Part shown: piece by piece, positions 41,913 to 51,631 of the stretch
How the letters are laid out: every line of letters starts with the position of its first letter
Position numbering within the stretch: the first letter of the stretch is position 1
Source of the DNA: VXOZ01 sp965220045
GTDB lineage: Bacteria; Chloroflexota; UBA11872; VXOZ01
Reading direction: 5' to 3'
NCBI GenBank assembly: GCA_965220045.1
Contig: OZ244803.1
Coordinates: 2,418,001-2,482,000 of the forward strand
Length of the DNA stretch: 64,000 nucleotides
The notes under the pieces: generated by a model
Told to the model about the DNA's origin: nothing
What the model saw: only the letters and a program-made list of their open reading frames with translations
Database searches by the model: none
Translations under genes and position numbers: made by a program

Positions 41913-42539
41913 ATGGGGCGGATGCGGTCACAGGTTAAAGGGGTAGCCGTCCTCGCGTGCCTGCTGCTCCTCGCGCAGTGCGGCGGCGAGTTACAAGCGC
42001 CGGAGACCAGAGAAACACCACAAGCGACCCCTAGCACGACGCAGGTGGCGGAGTCGCCAGCGCCGACGACGTGGGTTTCTTGCCTGCCGCCGCAAATGGA
42101 AGCGCTTGCGATGCCTGCGCTCTTGTGTCCCTCCCCAGCGCCGGGGCAGTTTATGTTAACCATTACCGACCAGGAATTGACCCCGAAAGTCAGAGAAGCA
42201 ATCGCGGCAAGTGACGATGAAGGGGAAGTAACGGACGTTGTGCTTGTCTTCGAACAGGACGCCTTCACAATTCGAGGTCGGATTGTGCGCCCATTTAGCG
42301 CCACGATCCAAGTGACCGGGAACCTTGTCGTACGCACCGGCAGAATAGAGGTCGACAGTGTAAAAGGGAAATTTGGCATCTTCTCCGTGCCGGCGTGGTA
42401 CATCGCGGAGGCCACCGCTGAGGTGAATGAAAAGCTCGATCCATGGTTCAGGACGGAGTACGGGATACGCGTAACGAACGTCGAGATTGTGCCGGGAGAG
42501 CTACGCCTTACCGGCGAATCCCTGCGCAAGCAGGAGTAG
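41913..42539 (+). CDS. Lipoprotein, paralogue 2 of the upstream gene
   Basis: 208 residues. A type II signal peptide ends in the lipobox LLAQC (Cys23), so it is predicted to be lipid-anchored on the outer face. A Pro/Thr linker follows, then the same domain as in the gene at 40982 (aligned pieces VFEQDAFTIRGRI/VTFEQDAFVASGTI and TNVEIVPGELRLTGES/ESVEILPGKIIVTGER). One copy is membrane-anchored, the other lipid-anchored, which suggests a pair that diverged in location. Confidence 0.7.
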   Translation: MGRMRSQVKGVAVLACLLLLAQCGGELQAPETRETPQATPSTTQVAESPAPTTWVSCLPPQMEALAMPALLCPSPAPGQFMLTITDQELTPKVREAIAASDDEGEVTDVVLVFEQDAFTIRGRIVRPFSATIQVTGNLVVRTGRIEVDSVKGKFGIFSVPAWYIAEATAEVNEKLDPWFRTEYGIRVTNVEIVPGELRLTGESLRKQE

Positions 42540-42652
42540 ACAGCGTGCCGCTGCCCACCTGCATGCACGCCGCGTTTCGCCTGCTTGTCCCCAAAGGGGA
42601 TTTCTTGCGTAACCGTGTCAAGCCTTTGCATTTGGGGCTAGAACAGAGCCGT

Positions 42653-42692
42653 TTCTCCCCTCACCCCAGCCCTCTCCCCAGGAAGAGGGAGC
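42653..42692. repeat. Dispersed CCTCACCCCAGCCCTCTCC repeat
   Basis: Reads CCTCACCCCAGCCCTCTCC followed by an imperfect return arm (GGAAGAGGG). Same family as 18789-18829 and 28826-28860. Sits between the lipoprotein and mutM. Confidence 0.55.
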
Positions 42693-42783
42693 ATGTGTTA
42701 GCTGACGTCTGAGTTTGTGCAAGAGTCTCGGCAGGGGAGCAGAGCGTACCAAACAAGCAAGGTGAAAAGGTAATGGGCTAACC

Positions 42784-43599
42784 GTGCCTGAGCTTCCCGA
42801 AGTCGAGACCATTCGCCGCAGCCTGGTACCGCATCTTGTCGGCGACGCAATTGGCGCGGTGCCCTTGCTCGATCCCCATGCCGTGGCGGAACCCGCCCCC
42901 GACGCCATCGCTGCATTGCTGCCGGGACAGCGCATCGCCGCCATCAGCCGCCGGGCAAAATATCTGGTCTTCGCCCTCGGCACCCTCAATCTCGTCGTGC
43001 ACCTGCGCATGAGCGGCCGCCTGAAACTCACAAAGCCCGTGGAGGACATGCGCTATCTGCGCGCGCAATGGAATCTTACATCGGGGCACGTGCTCTGCTT
43101 CCACGACGTGCGGCGCTTCGGCCGCATCTGGCTGGTGGATGGCGACCGCTTGGCTGAGCTTCTCGCGCCGCTTGGGCCGGAGCCCTTCGATCCTCACTTG
43201 ACTGTTGACGCGCTGCAAGAACGCCTCGGCCGCCGCACCACGTCCTTGAAGTCCCTATTGCTCAATCAGAATTTCATCGCCGGTCTCGGCAACATCTACG
43301 TGGACGAAATCCTGTTTGCCTGCAAGCTGCATCCCCGCGCGCCGGCCGATTCGCTCTCCGCGTCACAGGTCGCCGCACTTCTGGAAACTACACGGGACAT
43401 CCTGCGCTCGGCCATTGCACACGGGGGCACAACCTTTGACGCCGTTTACAGCGATGCCGAAGGCAAACCCGGCCGCTACCGCCAACACCTCAAGGTCTAC
43501 CGGCGCACGGGTGAGCCCTGTCTGAGTTGTGGCGCGCCCATCGAGCGCATCGTCGTGGCGCAGCGCGGCACCCATTTCTGCCCCAAGTGCCAGGGCTAG
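42784..43599 (+). CDS. mutM: Formamidopyrimidine-DNA glycosylase
   Basis: Base-excision repair enzyme for 8-oxoguanine and ring-opened purines, 271 residues. Starts with GTG; mature N-terminal Pro2 and Glu3 (PELPEVETI) are the catalytic nucleophile and acid. Lys59 (SRRAKY) and the NFIAGLGNIYVDE helix are present, and the C-terminal zinc finger is C-LSC-GAPIERIVVAQRGTHFC-PKC. The start has only a weak ribosome-binding site. Confidence 0.95.
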   Translation: MPELPEVETIRRSLVPHLVGDAIGAVPLLDPHAVAEPAPDAIAALLPGQRIAAISRRAKYLVFALGTLNLVVHLRMSGRLKLTKPVEDMRYLRAQWNLTSGHVLCFHDVRRFGRIWLVDGDRLAELLAPLGPEPFDPHLTVDALQERLGRRTTSLKSLLLNQNFIAGLGNIYVDEILFACKLHPRAPADSLSASQVAALLETTRDILRSAIAHGGTTFDAVYSDAEGKPGRYRQHLKVYRRTGEPCLSCGAPIERIVVAQRGTHFCPKCQG

Positions 43600-43734
43600 T
43601 CGCTTTAGCCTTCAAGTGGAGAACTGCCCAAGAGACCGGCCTGATACCAGTCCCCATCGAACAGCCACTCCACACATGAGATTCCCGCTCTCACCGTCCC
43701 ACGGCCACGGGCGAGAACGCGCAACGATGATCGT

Positions 43735-43764
43735 TTGACCGACGAGGGAAACGCGTGCTAGCAT
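43735..43764 (+). promoter_or_regulatory. Probable promoter of the ABC exporter operon
   Basis: TTGACC (43735-43740), 18-bp spacer and TAGCAT (43759-43764), about 115 bases ahead of the first ABC gene. A GTGAGT (43803-43808) and ACTCAC (43827-43832) inverted repeat lies just downstream and could be an operator. Confidence 0.45.
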
Positions 43765-43879
43765 GCACATTAACGTAAACGTGCGGGTTAGGCGTACAGA
43801 CCGTGAGTCACTACTCAGATAGGAGTACTCACCGCGCCACGACGCAGACTTGAGAAACGGAGGTGAAGAGTAGCCGGCC

Positions 43880-45769
43880 ATGGATACGTTGCGGCGGCTC
43901 TTCTTCTATACGTGGCGCTATCGAAAGCTTGCGTTTCTGGCGTATAGCGCCTTGATGTGCACCACCCTCCTGAGCCTGGTCATACCGCGCTTGATCGGCG
44001 GCGTCGTGGACGAGGCGCTGGGCGGTGAGCAAGAACAAGCCGATGGGGAAGGCGCGGCGGCGGCGAGCGCGGAAACGTTGTTCTCCCTCGACCCCGTTGA
44101 GATACTCTTCCTCTTCGCCGGTTTCATTCTGGCCGCAACGCTCGTCAAGGGCATCTTCACGTTTTCCCAGGTCTTTCTTGCCGAATACCTCTCGCAGCGC
44201 GTGTGCTTCGACCTGCGCAACCGCATCTTCAATCAATACCAGCGCCTTTCATTTGCCTACCACGATCGTTCGCAGACCGGACAGCTCATGTCGCGCGCCA
44301 CGAGCGACGTGGAGCAGATCCGCTTCTTCGTTTCTCAAGGCCTCATAAACGGGGCCCTGATGCTGTTGACCTTCGTGGCGGTGCTGGCGGTCCTGGTACT
44401 GACAAACTGGCAACTGGCCCTGCTCTCGCTTGCCACGATGCCGGTGCTGTTCGTCATCGCACTGTTCTTCGCGCGCCAGTTGCGGCCGATGTTCAGCCTG
44501 GTGCAACAGGAGACCGCGGAGCTTAGCACCGTCCTGCAGGAGGACCTTTCCGGCATGCGCGTGGTGCGGGCATTTGCCCAGGAAGACCGCGAGACGGAGA
44601 AATTCCTGTTTCGGAGCGACAAACTGGCGGTGGCAACGTCGCGCACGATGGAACTCTTTGCCATGCGTAATCCACTGCTGCAGTTCATCGCGGGCATCGG
44701 CACCGCCGCCGTGGTCTGGTACGGCGGGCTGCAAGTGATAGCAGGCGGCATGAGCCTGGGGACCCTCGTCGCCTTTAGCGCCTACCTGATGTTGCTGCAA
44801 CGACCGATCCGCATGTTGGGCATGACGATCAACACATACGCCCGCGCGATTGCGGCCGGAGAACGCATCTTCGAAATCCTCGACACGCAATCGGAAATCG
44901 AAGAGAAGCCCGACGCCATCGATGTAGCCACCGTAGCAGGCAACGTCAGATTTGAGGGAGTTTCCTATACTGCCAGCGGACTGCCCGTCCTGAATGACAT
45001 CCACATCGAGGCCAAGGCCGGAGAGGTGGTCGGCATCGTCGGGAGCACCGGGTCGGGCAAGAGCACCATCATCAACCTGCTGCCCCGCTTCTACGACGTA
45101 TCCGCGGGCAAGATCACACTGGACGGCTACGATATCCGCGATCTTACTTTTCGCGCGTTGCGCCAGCACATCGGCCTCGTAGCGCAGGAGACTTTCCTCT
45201 TCGCGGCATCCATACGTGAGAACATCTCCTACGGGCGTCCGGACGCAACCGAAGAGGGCGTGATTGCGGCGGCAAAGGCGGCGCAGGCGCATGAGTTCAT
45301 CAGTGAATTGCCGGAGGGCTACGACACGCACGTCGGCGAGCGCGGCGTAACGCTTTCCGGCGGTCAGAAACAGCGCGTGGCGATCGCCCGGGCCCTGCTG
45401 CTCGATCCCCGGGTGCTCGTCCTCGACGAATCCACCTCGGCGGTAGACACCCGCACGGAAGCGGCGCTGCAGATCGCGCTGAAGGCCCTCATGCGCGGGC
45501 GCACGACCTTCATCATCGCGCAACGCGTCTCCAGCGTGCGCGAGGCCAATGAGATCATCGTGCTCGATGAAGGACGCATCGTGCAGCGCGGCACACACGA
45601 AGCGCTGGTTACCCAAGAGGGCCTGTACCGTGACATGTACGTGTACCAACTGCAGGAGCAGGAGGAGCACATAGCACGGCAACAGGCGGCCCAAGCGGCC
45701 GGCAACTCTCCGCAGGGCGCGCTCGTTGGCGTTGACGGTGGGGAAGCAGGCGGGAGTAACGGTAGATGA
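43880..45769 (+). CDS. ABC exporter half-transporter, degenerate-site subunit
   Basis: 629 residues: six membrane segments (about 15-315) and a nucleotide-binding domain. Walker A GSTGSGKST, Q-loop VAQE, signature LSGGQ (492-496), Walker B VLVLDES with the catalytic Glu kept. The switch His is replaced by Gln548 (IIAQRVSSV). With the next gene this makes a heterodimer of the BmrCD/TM287-288 kind. A charged insert (QEQADGEGAAAASAE, about 50-65) sits in the first external loop. The stop overlaps the next start (ATGA), so the two subunits are coupled. Confidence 0.92.
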   Translation: MDTLRRLFFYTWRYRKLAFLAYSALMCTTLLSLVIPRLIGGVVDEALGGEQEQADGEGAAAASAETLFSLDPVEILFLFAGFILAATLVKGIFTFSQVFLAEYLSQRVCFDLRNRIFNQYQRLSFAYHDRSQTGQLMSRATSDVEQIRFFVSQGLINGALMLLTFVAVLAVLVLTNWQLALLSLATMPVLFVIALFFARQLRPMFSLVQQETAELSTVLQEDLSGMRVVRAFAQEDRETEKFLFRSDKLAVATSRTMELFAMRNPLLQFIAGIGTAAVVWYGGLQVIAGGMSLGTLVAFSAYLMLLQRPIRMLGMTINTYARAIAAGERIFEILDTQSEIEEKPDAIDVATVAGNVRFEGVSYTASGLPVLNDIHIEAKAGEVVGIVGSTGSGKSTIINLLPRFYDVSAGKITLDGYDIRDLTFRALRQHIGLVAQETFLFAASIRENISYGRPDATEEGVIAAAKAAQAHEFISELPEGYDTHVGERGVTLSGGQKQRVAIARALLLDPRVLVLDESTSAVDTRTEAALQIALKALMRGRTTFIIAQRVSSVREANEIIVLDEGRIVQRGTHEALVTQEGLYRDMYVYQLQEQEEHIARQQAAQAAGNSPQGALVGVDGGEAGGSNGR

Positions 45770-47679
45770 TCAGCGGCGGCTTTGACATGGGGGGCTTCAG
45801 CTCCCGTGGCGGTTTCAGTTCCCGGGGCAGCTTCGGCTCTCGCGGCAGCAGTTGGGGCGGCGGCGGCGATAGTGTGGAGATTGACCCCGACGCGAAGGCG
45901 TTCGACCAAGACGTCGTGCGCCGCATGTTGCCATTTCTGAAGCCCCACGTGGGACAACTGGTGGTAGCTATCTTTCTCGTCGTGGTGACATCCTGCGCCA
46001 CCATGGCGGGGCCGCTCTTGATCAAGATCGCCATCGATGACGGCATTGATAAAAAAGACCCACGCCTCTTGGCGTTTGCGGCTGTCCTCTATCTGCTGAG
46101 CCTGGTCGTGATGGGCGTGTCCTCGTATACCCACGGCGCCATGATTGCGGCAATTTCGCAGCGCATGCTCCACACGTTGCGCGTGCGCGTCGTAGAGCAC
46201 CTGCAAAAACTCTCGTTTCGCTACCTCGATAGCAATGAAATCGGCGTCATCATTGCCCGCGTGACCAGCGACGTCAACGCGCTCAACAACGCATTTTCCC
46301 AAGGTTCCATGACGCTGGTCGCCGACTTCCTCGTGCTTGTGCTCATCCTGGGCGCCATGTTGCTGCTGGACCCTGCGCTCTCGCTGGTCACGTTTGTCGT
46401 CATGCCAATCATGTACCTCATAACGAGAGTCTTCAGCGGTCAGGCCCGCCAGCGCTACCGGGAAGTGCGCCATCGAGTGGGGATGGTGTACGCAAATCTG
46501 CAGGAGAACATCAGCGGTGTCCGCGTTGCCCAGTCATTTACACGGGAAGACCTAAATTACCGGCAGTTTCAAGGCACGAACCGCGAAAACTTGGATGCGT
46601 CAATGCGCGCGGCGCGCGTGATGGCGGCATTTCCCCCGGCCGTTGAATTAGTCACGGCGCTGGCCATCGGCATCGTCATCGTCTACGGCGGCTACCGCGT
46701 GATCAACGACGCGATCAGCGTCGGCGTGCTGGTAGCCTTCTTGTCATACGTCCAGCAATTCTTCATGCCCATTCGCGAAATGTCGCAATGGTACACCAAC
46801 CTCCAACAGGCCATGGCGGGTGGAGAGCGCATCTTCCAGCTTCTCGACACCGATCCGGAGATCGTTGACAAGCCGGACGCCTTCGCGCTACCGGCGGTGA
46901 ACGGCCACGTGCGCTTCGAGGACGTGACGTTTGGCTACGACCCCGATCAGCCGGTGCTCTTGGACATCAATCTGGAGGCCAAGCCCGGTGAGACCATCGC
47001 GCTCGTAGGCCCCACCGGCGCGGGCAAGACGTCCATCGTCAACCTCCTTATGCGCTTCTATGACGTACAAGAAGGGCGGATCGCAATCGACGGCCACGAT
47101 CTGCGCGACGTGCAGATCCGTTCGCTGCGCAGCCAGGTCGGCATGGTGCTGCAGGATAGCTTCCTCTTTTCCGGCACGATTCTGGAGAACATTCGCTACG
47201 GCAAGCCCGATGCCAGCATGGAGGAGGTCGAGGCAGCCGCGCAAGCCGTAGGCATCGACGGCTTCATCAAGCGGCTGCCGGACGGCTACAATACGCCGGT
47301 GATGGAGCGCGGCGGGCGGCTCTCCGTGGGACAACGGCAGTTGATCTGCTTCGCCCGCGCGCTGCTCATCGATCCGCACATCCTCATCCTCGATGAAGCC
47401 ACCAGCAGTGTGGACGCCCATACGGAGATCCTCATCCAGCGCGCCCTGGCAACCCTCCTGGAAGGGCGCACGGCCTTCGTGATCGCCCACCGCCTCTCTA
47501 CCATCAAGAATGCCGACAACATTCTCGTGCTGCGCGACGGCAAGATCGTGGAACGCGGCGCGCATGACGATTTGCTGGCGGCACAGGGCTTCTACGCGGA
47601 ACTCTACACCACCGGCGTGACTGCCGGCATGGATGGCGAGGAAGCGGTTGAGAGCCCAAGCGCCGTGCCTTCTTCGTAA
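45766..47679 (+). CDS. ABC exporter half-transporter, consensus-site subunit with Gly/Ser/Arg-rich N-terminus
   Basis: 637 residues. Walker A GPTGAGKTS, Q-loop VLQD, signature LSVGQ (519-523), Walker B ILILDEATSSVD and the switch His575 (IAHRLST). The first 35 residues are a low-complexity Gly/Ser/Arg/Phe tail (GGFSSRGGFSSRGSFGSRG) ahead of the first membrane region, which is not usual for the family. Its Walker motifs pair with the LSGGQ of the partner to form the intact ATP site. Substrate unknown. Confidence 0.92.
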   Translation: MISGGFDMGGFSSRGGFSSRGSFGSRGSSWGGGGDSVEIDPDAKAFDQDVVRRMLPFLKPHVGQLVVAIFLVVVTSCATMAGPLLIKIAIDDGIDKKDPRLLAFAAVLYLLSLVVMGVSSYTHGAMIAAISQRMLHTLRVRVVEHLQKLSFRYLDSNEIGVIIARVTSDVNALNNAFSQGSMTLVADFLVLVLILGAMLLLDPALSLVTFVVMPIMYLITRVFSGQARQRYREVRHRVGMVYANLQENISGVRVAQSFTREDLNYRQFQGTNRENLDASMRAARVMAAFPPAVELVTALAIGIVIVYGGYRVINDAISVGVLVAFLSYVQQFFMPIREMSQWYTNLQQAMAGGERIFQLLDTDPEIVDKPDAFALPAVNGHVRFEDVTFGYDPDQPVLLDINLEAKPGETIALVGPTGAGKTSIVNLLMRFYDVQEGRIAIDGHDLRDVQIRSLRSQVGMVLQDSFLFSGTILENIRYGKPDASMEEVEAAAQAVGIDGFIKRLPDGYNTPVMERGGRLSVGQRQLICFARALLIDPHILILDEATSSVDAHTEILIQRALATLLEGRTAFVIAHRLSTIKNADNILVLRDGKIVERGAHDDLLAAQGFYAELYTTGVTAGMDGEEAVESPSAVPSS

Positions 47680-48041
47680 GTGCGCTCTACCAAGACTTTC
47701 CCAAAGCAGCGCGCCTCACGCGATAAACGTGAGGGAATCCGGGAGAAGCCTCACCAGATTTGCGCCGCCGCCGGCCCCAGCAGCACTGGCGCCGGACCTG
47801 GTATTTCACAGGCATTGGGGCGCCCGGACGCAAAATGCGGGCTTTCTGCGACGAATGTCTATTTCGCTGGCGGAGCGACACCCACGACTCGACCCATTAC
47901 AGTGCGTTGGCGGATTGACCACAGCGCTTAGATGTGCATGCGTTTGGCGCGCGGGACTGTATGGTATAATGAGCGTACTGACAAGGCAGCAGACGGCGTC
48001 GCGATTCGCACTGAATTGGCATCCAACGTAGGAAGTATATT
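47680..48041. other. 362-bp intergenic space with one hairpin and the ftsH promoter
   Basis: CCTCACG-CGATAAA-CGTGAGG (47714-47734) is a perfect 7-bp hairpin 35 bases after the ABC operon and could terminate or slow it, though no T-tract follows. The ftsH promoter lies at the right end. Nothing else recognised. Confidence 0.5.
47943..47970 (+). promoter_or_regulatory. Extended -10 promoter of ftsH
   Basis: TATAAT (47965-47970) with TGG immediately ahead gives the extended -10 form TGnTATAAT. The -35 candidate is TTTGGC (47943-47948, spacer 16). About 70 bases upstream of the ftsH start. Confidence 0.6.
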
Positions 48042-50000
48042 GTGGATAGTAAGTGGCTGAAGAACGGTTTTGTCTACCTGGTCATTACCGTTGCGATTCT
48101 GGCTATCATCTTTACCCTGTTTGCTAATGAGCCCCGCGAGAATACGACAGTCTCTCTGACTGAATTCATGGCTACCGTGCAGGACGCGGCGCTGAATGAA
48201 CAGTATCCGAGCGTTATCGTAACGGACAACCATCTGGTAGCCGAGATCGAAGATAGGCGCATCACCGCGCGCAAAACCGATCAGATGGACATCCTCGAGG
48301 CATTGCGTGACGACGGAGTGCCTTACGACAAGATCAAGGTAACGGTGCGCGAGCCCAGCCAGTTCAGCAATCTTCTCCCCATACTCGGCACATTCCTCCC
48401 CATACTCATCTTTGGCGGCATCTTGCTGCTCATGATGCGCCAGGCGCAGGGCACGAATAACCAAGCCCTCTCATTCGGCAAGAGCAAGGCGCGAGTCTTC
48501 AAGAGCAACAAGCCAACCATCACGTTTGCGGAAGTGGCGGGCGTGGAGGAAGCGAAAGAAGAGCTCCAAGAGGTTGTGGCATTTCTCAAGTATCCGGAGC
48601 GCTTCCAAGCCTTGGGGGCGCAAATCCCCAAGGGCGTGCTGCTCGTCGGCCCGCCCGGCACCGGCAAGACCCACATATCACGGGCCGTGGCCGGTGAGGC
48701 GGGCGTGCCCTTCTTCAGCATCAGCGGTTCGGAATTCGTCGAAATGTTCGTGGGCGTCGGCGCTTCCCGCGTGCGCGACCTCTTCGACCAAGCCAAGCGC
48801 AATGCGCCCTGCATCGTCTTTGTTGACGAAATCGACGCCGTGGGACGGCAGCGCGGCGCGGGCCTCGGCGGCAGCCACGATGAGCGTGAGCAAACGCTCA
48901 ATCAAATCCTGGTCGAGATGGACGGCTTCGAGAGCAATACCAGTGTCATCGTCTTGGCGGCCACGAACCGCCCCGACGTGCTCGATCCCGCGCTCCTGCG
49001 GCCGGGCCGCTTTGACCGGCAGGTGGTCCTCGACAGCCCCGACGTGAAGGGCCGCGAGCACATTTTGCACCTGTACAGCAAAGACAAGCCGCTGGCTGAA
49101 GACATGGACTTGGAAACCATCGCCCGCCAGACTCCGGGATTCTCCGGCGCCGACTTGAAAAACCTCCTTAACGAGGCGGCACTCCTGGCCGCGCGGCGCA
49201 ACAAGAAGGCCATCAGCCAAGCAGAGGTTGAAGAGGCAGTTGAGCGCGTCCTTGCCGGGCCGGAACGTCGCAGCCGCATCATCAGCGAACGCGAGAAGAA
49301 GGTGACGGCGTACCACGAAGTGGGCCACGCGCTCGTAGCGCAATTGTTGCCCGACGTGGACCCGGTACATAAGATCTCCATCATAGCGCGCGGGCGCGCC
49401 GGCGGGTACACGCGTGTCCTGCCGCCGGAAGACCGCCACCTCTGGACGCGCTCGCAGTTCCGGCAGCAAATGGCCTTTGCCCTTGGCGGCTACGCGGCCG
49501 AGGTGCTCATCTTTGGCGAAATGACGACCGGCGCCTCCAACGATATCGAGATGGCAACGAGCCTGGCGCGGCGCATGGTGATGGAATACGGCATGAGCGA
49601 AAAGCTCGGTCCGCGGGCTTTCGGCCGCAAAGAGGAGTTGATCTTCCTGGGCCGCGACATCCAGGAGCAGCGCAACTATAGCGAGGCGGTAGCCCAGGAT
49701 ATCGACGGCGAGGTGGAAGGCCTGATCCAAGAGGCCCACGATAGGGCGTCGGGTCTGCTCACCCAGCACAAAGAGAAACTGGTGGAGATTGCCGATACGT
49801 TGATGGAAGTGGAGACGTTCGACGGCAAGGCATTCAGCGATTTCTTCGTGGAGAAGCCGGAGCCCACCGACGACGTGGACACGCAGGCGGCCAGCACGCT
49901 GGTAGAAGACGAAGACCAGCAACCGACGTCACCGCCGTCCGACGGCGACGGGGGTACGAAAAAGCCGCGTACGCGTCCTTATCCCGGCATGGCAACGTAG
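48042..50000 (+). CDS. ftsH: ATP-dependent zinc metalloprotease FtsH
   Basis: 652 residues: two membrane segments (about 8-28 and 108-130) flank a periplasmic domain. The AAA module has Walker A GPPGTGKT (203-210), IVFVDEIDAVG and the second region of homology. The M41 protease has H425-E426-xx-H429 (YHEVGHALVAQL) and the TTGASNDIEMAT segment. Degrades misfolded membrane proteins and short-lived regulators. GTG start with GGAAG six bases ahead. The C-terminal 50 residues are acidic and disordered. Confidence 0.97.
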   Translation: MDSKWLKNGFVYLVITVAILAIIFTLFANEPRENTTVSLTEFMATVQDAALNEQYPSVIVTDNHLVAEIEDRRITARKTDQMDILEALRDDGVPYDKIKVTVREPSQFSNLLPILGTFLPILIFGGILLLMMRQAQGTNNQALSFGKSKARVFKSNKPTITFAEVAGVEEAKEELQEVVAFLKYPERFQALGAQIPKGVLLVGPPGTGKTHISRAVAGEAGVPFFSISGSEFVEMFVGVGASRVRDLFDQAKRNAPCIVFVDEIDAVGRQRGAGLGGSHDEREQTLNQILVEMDGFESNTSVIVLAATNRPDVLDPALLRPGRFDRQVVLDSPDVKGREHILHLYSKDKPLAEDMDLETIARQTPGFSGADLKNLLNEAALLAARRNKKAISQAEVEEAVERVLAGPERRSRIISEREKKVTAYHEVGHALVAQLLPDVDPVHKISIIARGRAGGYTRVLPPEDRHLWTRSQFRQQMAFALGGYAAEVLIFGEMTTGASNDIEMATSLARRMVMEYGMSEKLGPRAFGRKEELIFLGRDIQEQRNYSEAVAQDIDGEVEGLIQEAHDRASGLLTQHKEKLVEIADTLMEVETFDGKAFSDFFVEKPEPTDDVDTQAASTLVEDEDQQPTSPPSDGDGGTKKPRTRPYPGMAT

Positions 50001-50054
50001 CGAGTTCAAGTCTACCTACCGCTCGCCAACCGTTTCGATGACGAGCAATTGAAA

Positions 50055-50087
50055 GAGCGCCCGCTGGGGGCGCTCTTCTGTTTATTG
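50055..50087 (+). terminator. Rho-independent terminator of ftsH
   Basis: GAGCGCCC (50055-50062), 5-base loop, GGGCGCTC (50068-50075), then TTCTGTTTATT. 55 bases past the ftsH stop. Confidence 0.85.
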
Positions 50088-50158
50088 GGCGGGTAAACGT
50101 CCGGTCGGACCTCTCTCGCTCTATCCCGTAAAGCGGTGTGTCCTCAGCCCAGGCAGCG

Positions 50159-51631
50159 CTATCGCAATTCCGTGCCGGTTCTTTCAACAACCTGCCGCCC
50201 TAGAGCCTGCAGGGAATCGACCATCAACGCGCACGCGGCCGGCGCGAGCATGGTGCAACTGGGCTCAAAACCGCCCCGCTCCGCCTCCGCACGCGGCGGA
50301 ATGTAGTTGACGTAGCCGTTGGTGCAGGTAGAGACAATGCTGCCGTCCCAACCCTGTTCCGCGGCCCAGGCGGCGAGCTGAATGCCCGTCTCCGCGAATA
50401 CCTCGGCTGGTAAAGTGAACAGCAGTATGCCGCCCAGCCGCAGCGCCTGCAATGTAACCGGCACGCGCTCGCGCTTCAAGTCTTCCTGGCGGGTTTCCAG
50501 ATCGCCCCATTTCAACTGATAGCGCAGAAACGCGCATTCCTGGTAGATGGCCCACCGTTTCCGTAATTCGATCGCGTTTGCGGCCGGTGTCTGTGCCAAA
50601 TTGCGCAGCGCTTCCTCAAGCGCAGCGAGCCGTGCGCGCTGTTTTTCGCGCGACTGGTAGGGCTTCAGCGGCAGTTCCACCTGTCGTTCTACGGTGCCAA
50701 TGACATGCGGGCCTTTGACTTCCTCGAGCGCGCTTGCCGCTTTCCGCAAAGCACTGCCAAGCAGCGCACCCACGCGCTCAACTTCAGCATAGGTGGGTTC
50801 GCGATAGCGCGGCCGTACGTCGCCGCTGCAGCCTTGGAGAAAGAGCGCCTTTCCACCCAGTTCACGCTCAGTTAGCCTTACAAGAAGCCCGGGATAGTCG
50901 GCGCAGGTATGCCGGTCGGCAAAGCTATGGGTAACCGGGTGGCACGCGGCGCTCACGATGCTGGCGAGTGTCTCACCCTCACCGCTTTCAAGTGTCAGAA
51001 GCCGCAGGGCATCGTCAACCGTGCCCTCCGCTGCGATGGGTTCGTGCGTCAGCCCCAATCGCTGTCTAGTCGCGCCCAGTGCGCCGGCCAGCCGCTCGAC
51101 TATAGACTCCCAACTCGGTTCCGCGCCGATCAACATGCAGACGACATTGGGAAGCACTACCCGCCGGTTGTACGCTACGCCTTTGTGCTTCGCCGTGGCG
51201 TAGCGGATTCGCGCTACCGGCTGCAAACAGTGCCGCGCCCGAAAGACAGCCGAAACAATCAAGTCGTTCAACGTCTCCTGCCAGGGCGAATGCGGTGCGT
51301 CAAAGGGCTCCAGCAGCGAGTTATTCGAGTGATTGTGGGTGCACCCAATCAGCACACTTTCGGCCGGAATTTGGCAACGCGCGGCAATGCGCGCGACGAT
51401 TTCTCTGTACTGATCGTCGCGCATGGTGCAGATGTCTACCGAGACGATTGCCAGCCTGGTTTCCCCCTGCTCCAGCACGATTGCCCGCGCCCAACAGTCG
51501 TCGTGGCGTCCTGCGACCGCGACCGGCTCGCCGCCGCCGCTGTACGCCAGCGGCAGGGGCACGCCGAGCGGCGGGTTGATGCGCTCGGCGCCGGCGCCAA
51601 CCTTGAGATCACTTGCTTGGAGAGTTGCCAC
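50159..51631 (-). CDS. Neutral/alkaline ceramidase-like (non-lysosomal) protein
   Basis: 490 residues, matching the N-terminal catalytic domain of the neutral ceramidase family but without its C-terminal immunoglobulin-like domain. LKVGAGAERINPPLGVPL at the start, the metal-binding THNHSNNS, the CHPVTHSFADR segment and LFLQGCSGDVRPRY (the catalytic Ser region) are recognisable. No signal peptide, so it is probably cytoplasmic. True ceramidase activity is unlikely given its shortness; many bacterial relatives are uncharacterised amidases. Confidence 0.8.
   Translation of the reverse strand: MATLQASDLKVGAGAERINPPLGVPLPLAYSGGGEPVAVAGRHDDCWARAIVLEQGETRLAIVSVDICTMRDDQYREIVARIAARCQIPAESVLIGCTHNHSNNSLLEPFDAPHSPWQETLNDLIVSAVFRARHCLQPVARIRYATAKHKGVAYNRRVVLPNVVCMLIGAEPSWESIVERLAGALGATRQRLGLTHEPIAAEGTVDDALRLLTLESGEGETLASIVSAACHPVTHSFADRHTCADYPGLLVRLTERELGGKALFLQGCSGDVRPRYREPTYAEVERVGALLGSALRKAASALEEVKGPHVIGTVERQVELPLKPYQSREKQRARLAALEEALRNLAQTPAANAIELRKRWAIYQECAFLRYQLKWGDLETRQEDLKRERVPVTLQALRLGGILLFTLPAEVFAETGIQLAAWAAEQGWDGSIVSTCTNGYVNYIPPRAEAERGGFEPSCTMLAPAACALMVDSLQALGRQVVERTGTELR

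Noticed and set aside
44249..45694. Minus-strand open frame of 481 codons
   Set aside because: Antisense to the first ABC half-transporter, with no recognisable domain.
48678..49922. Minus-strand open frame of 414 codons
   Set aside because: Antisense to ftsH and without domains.
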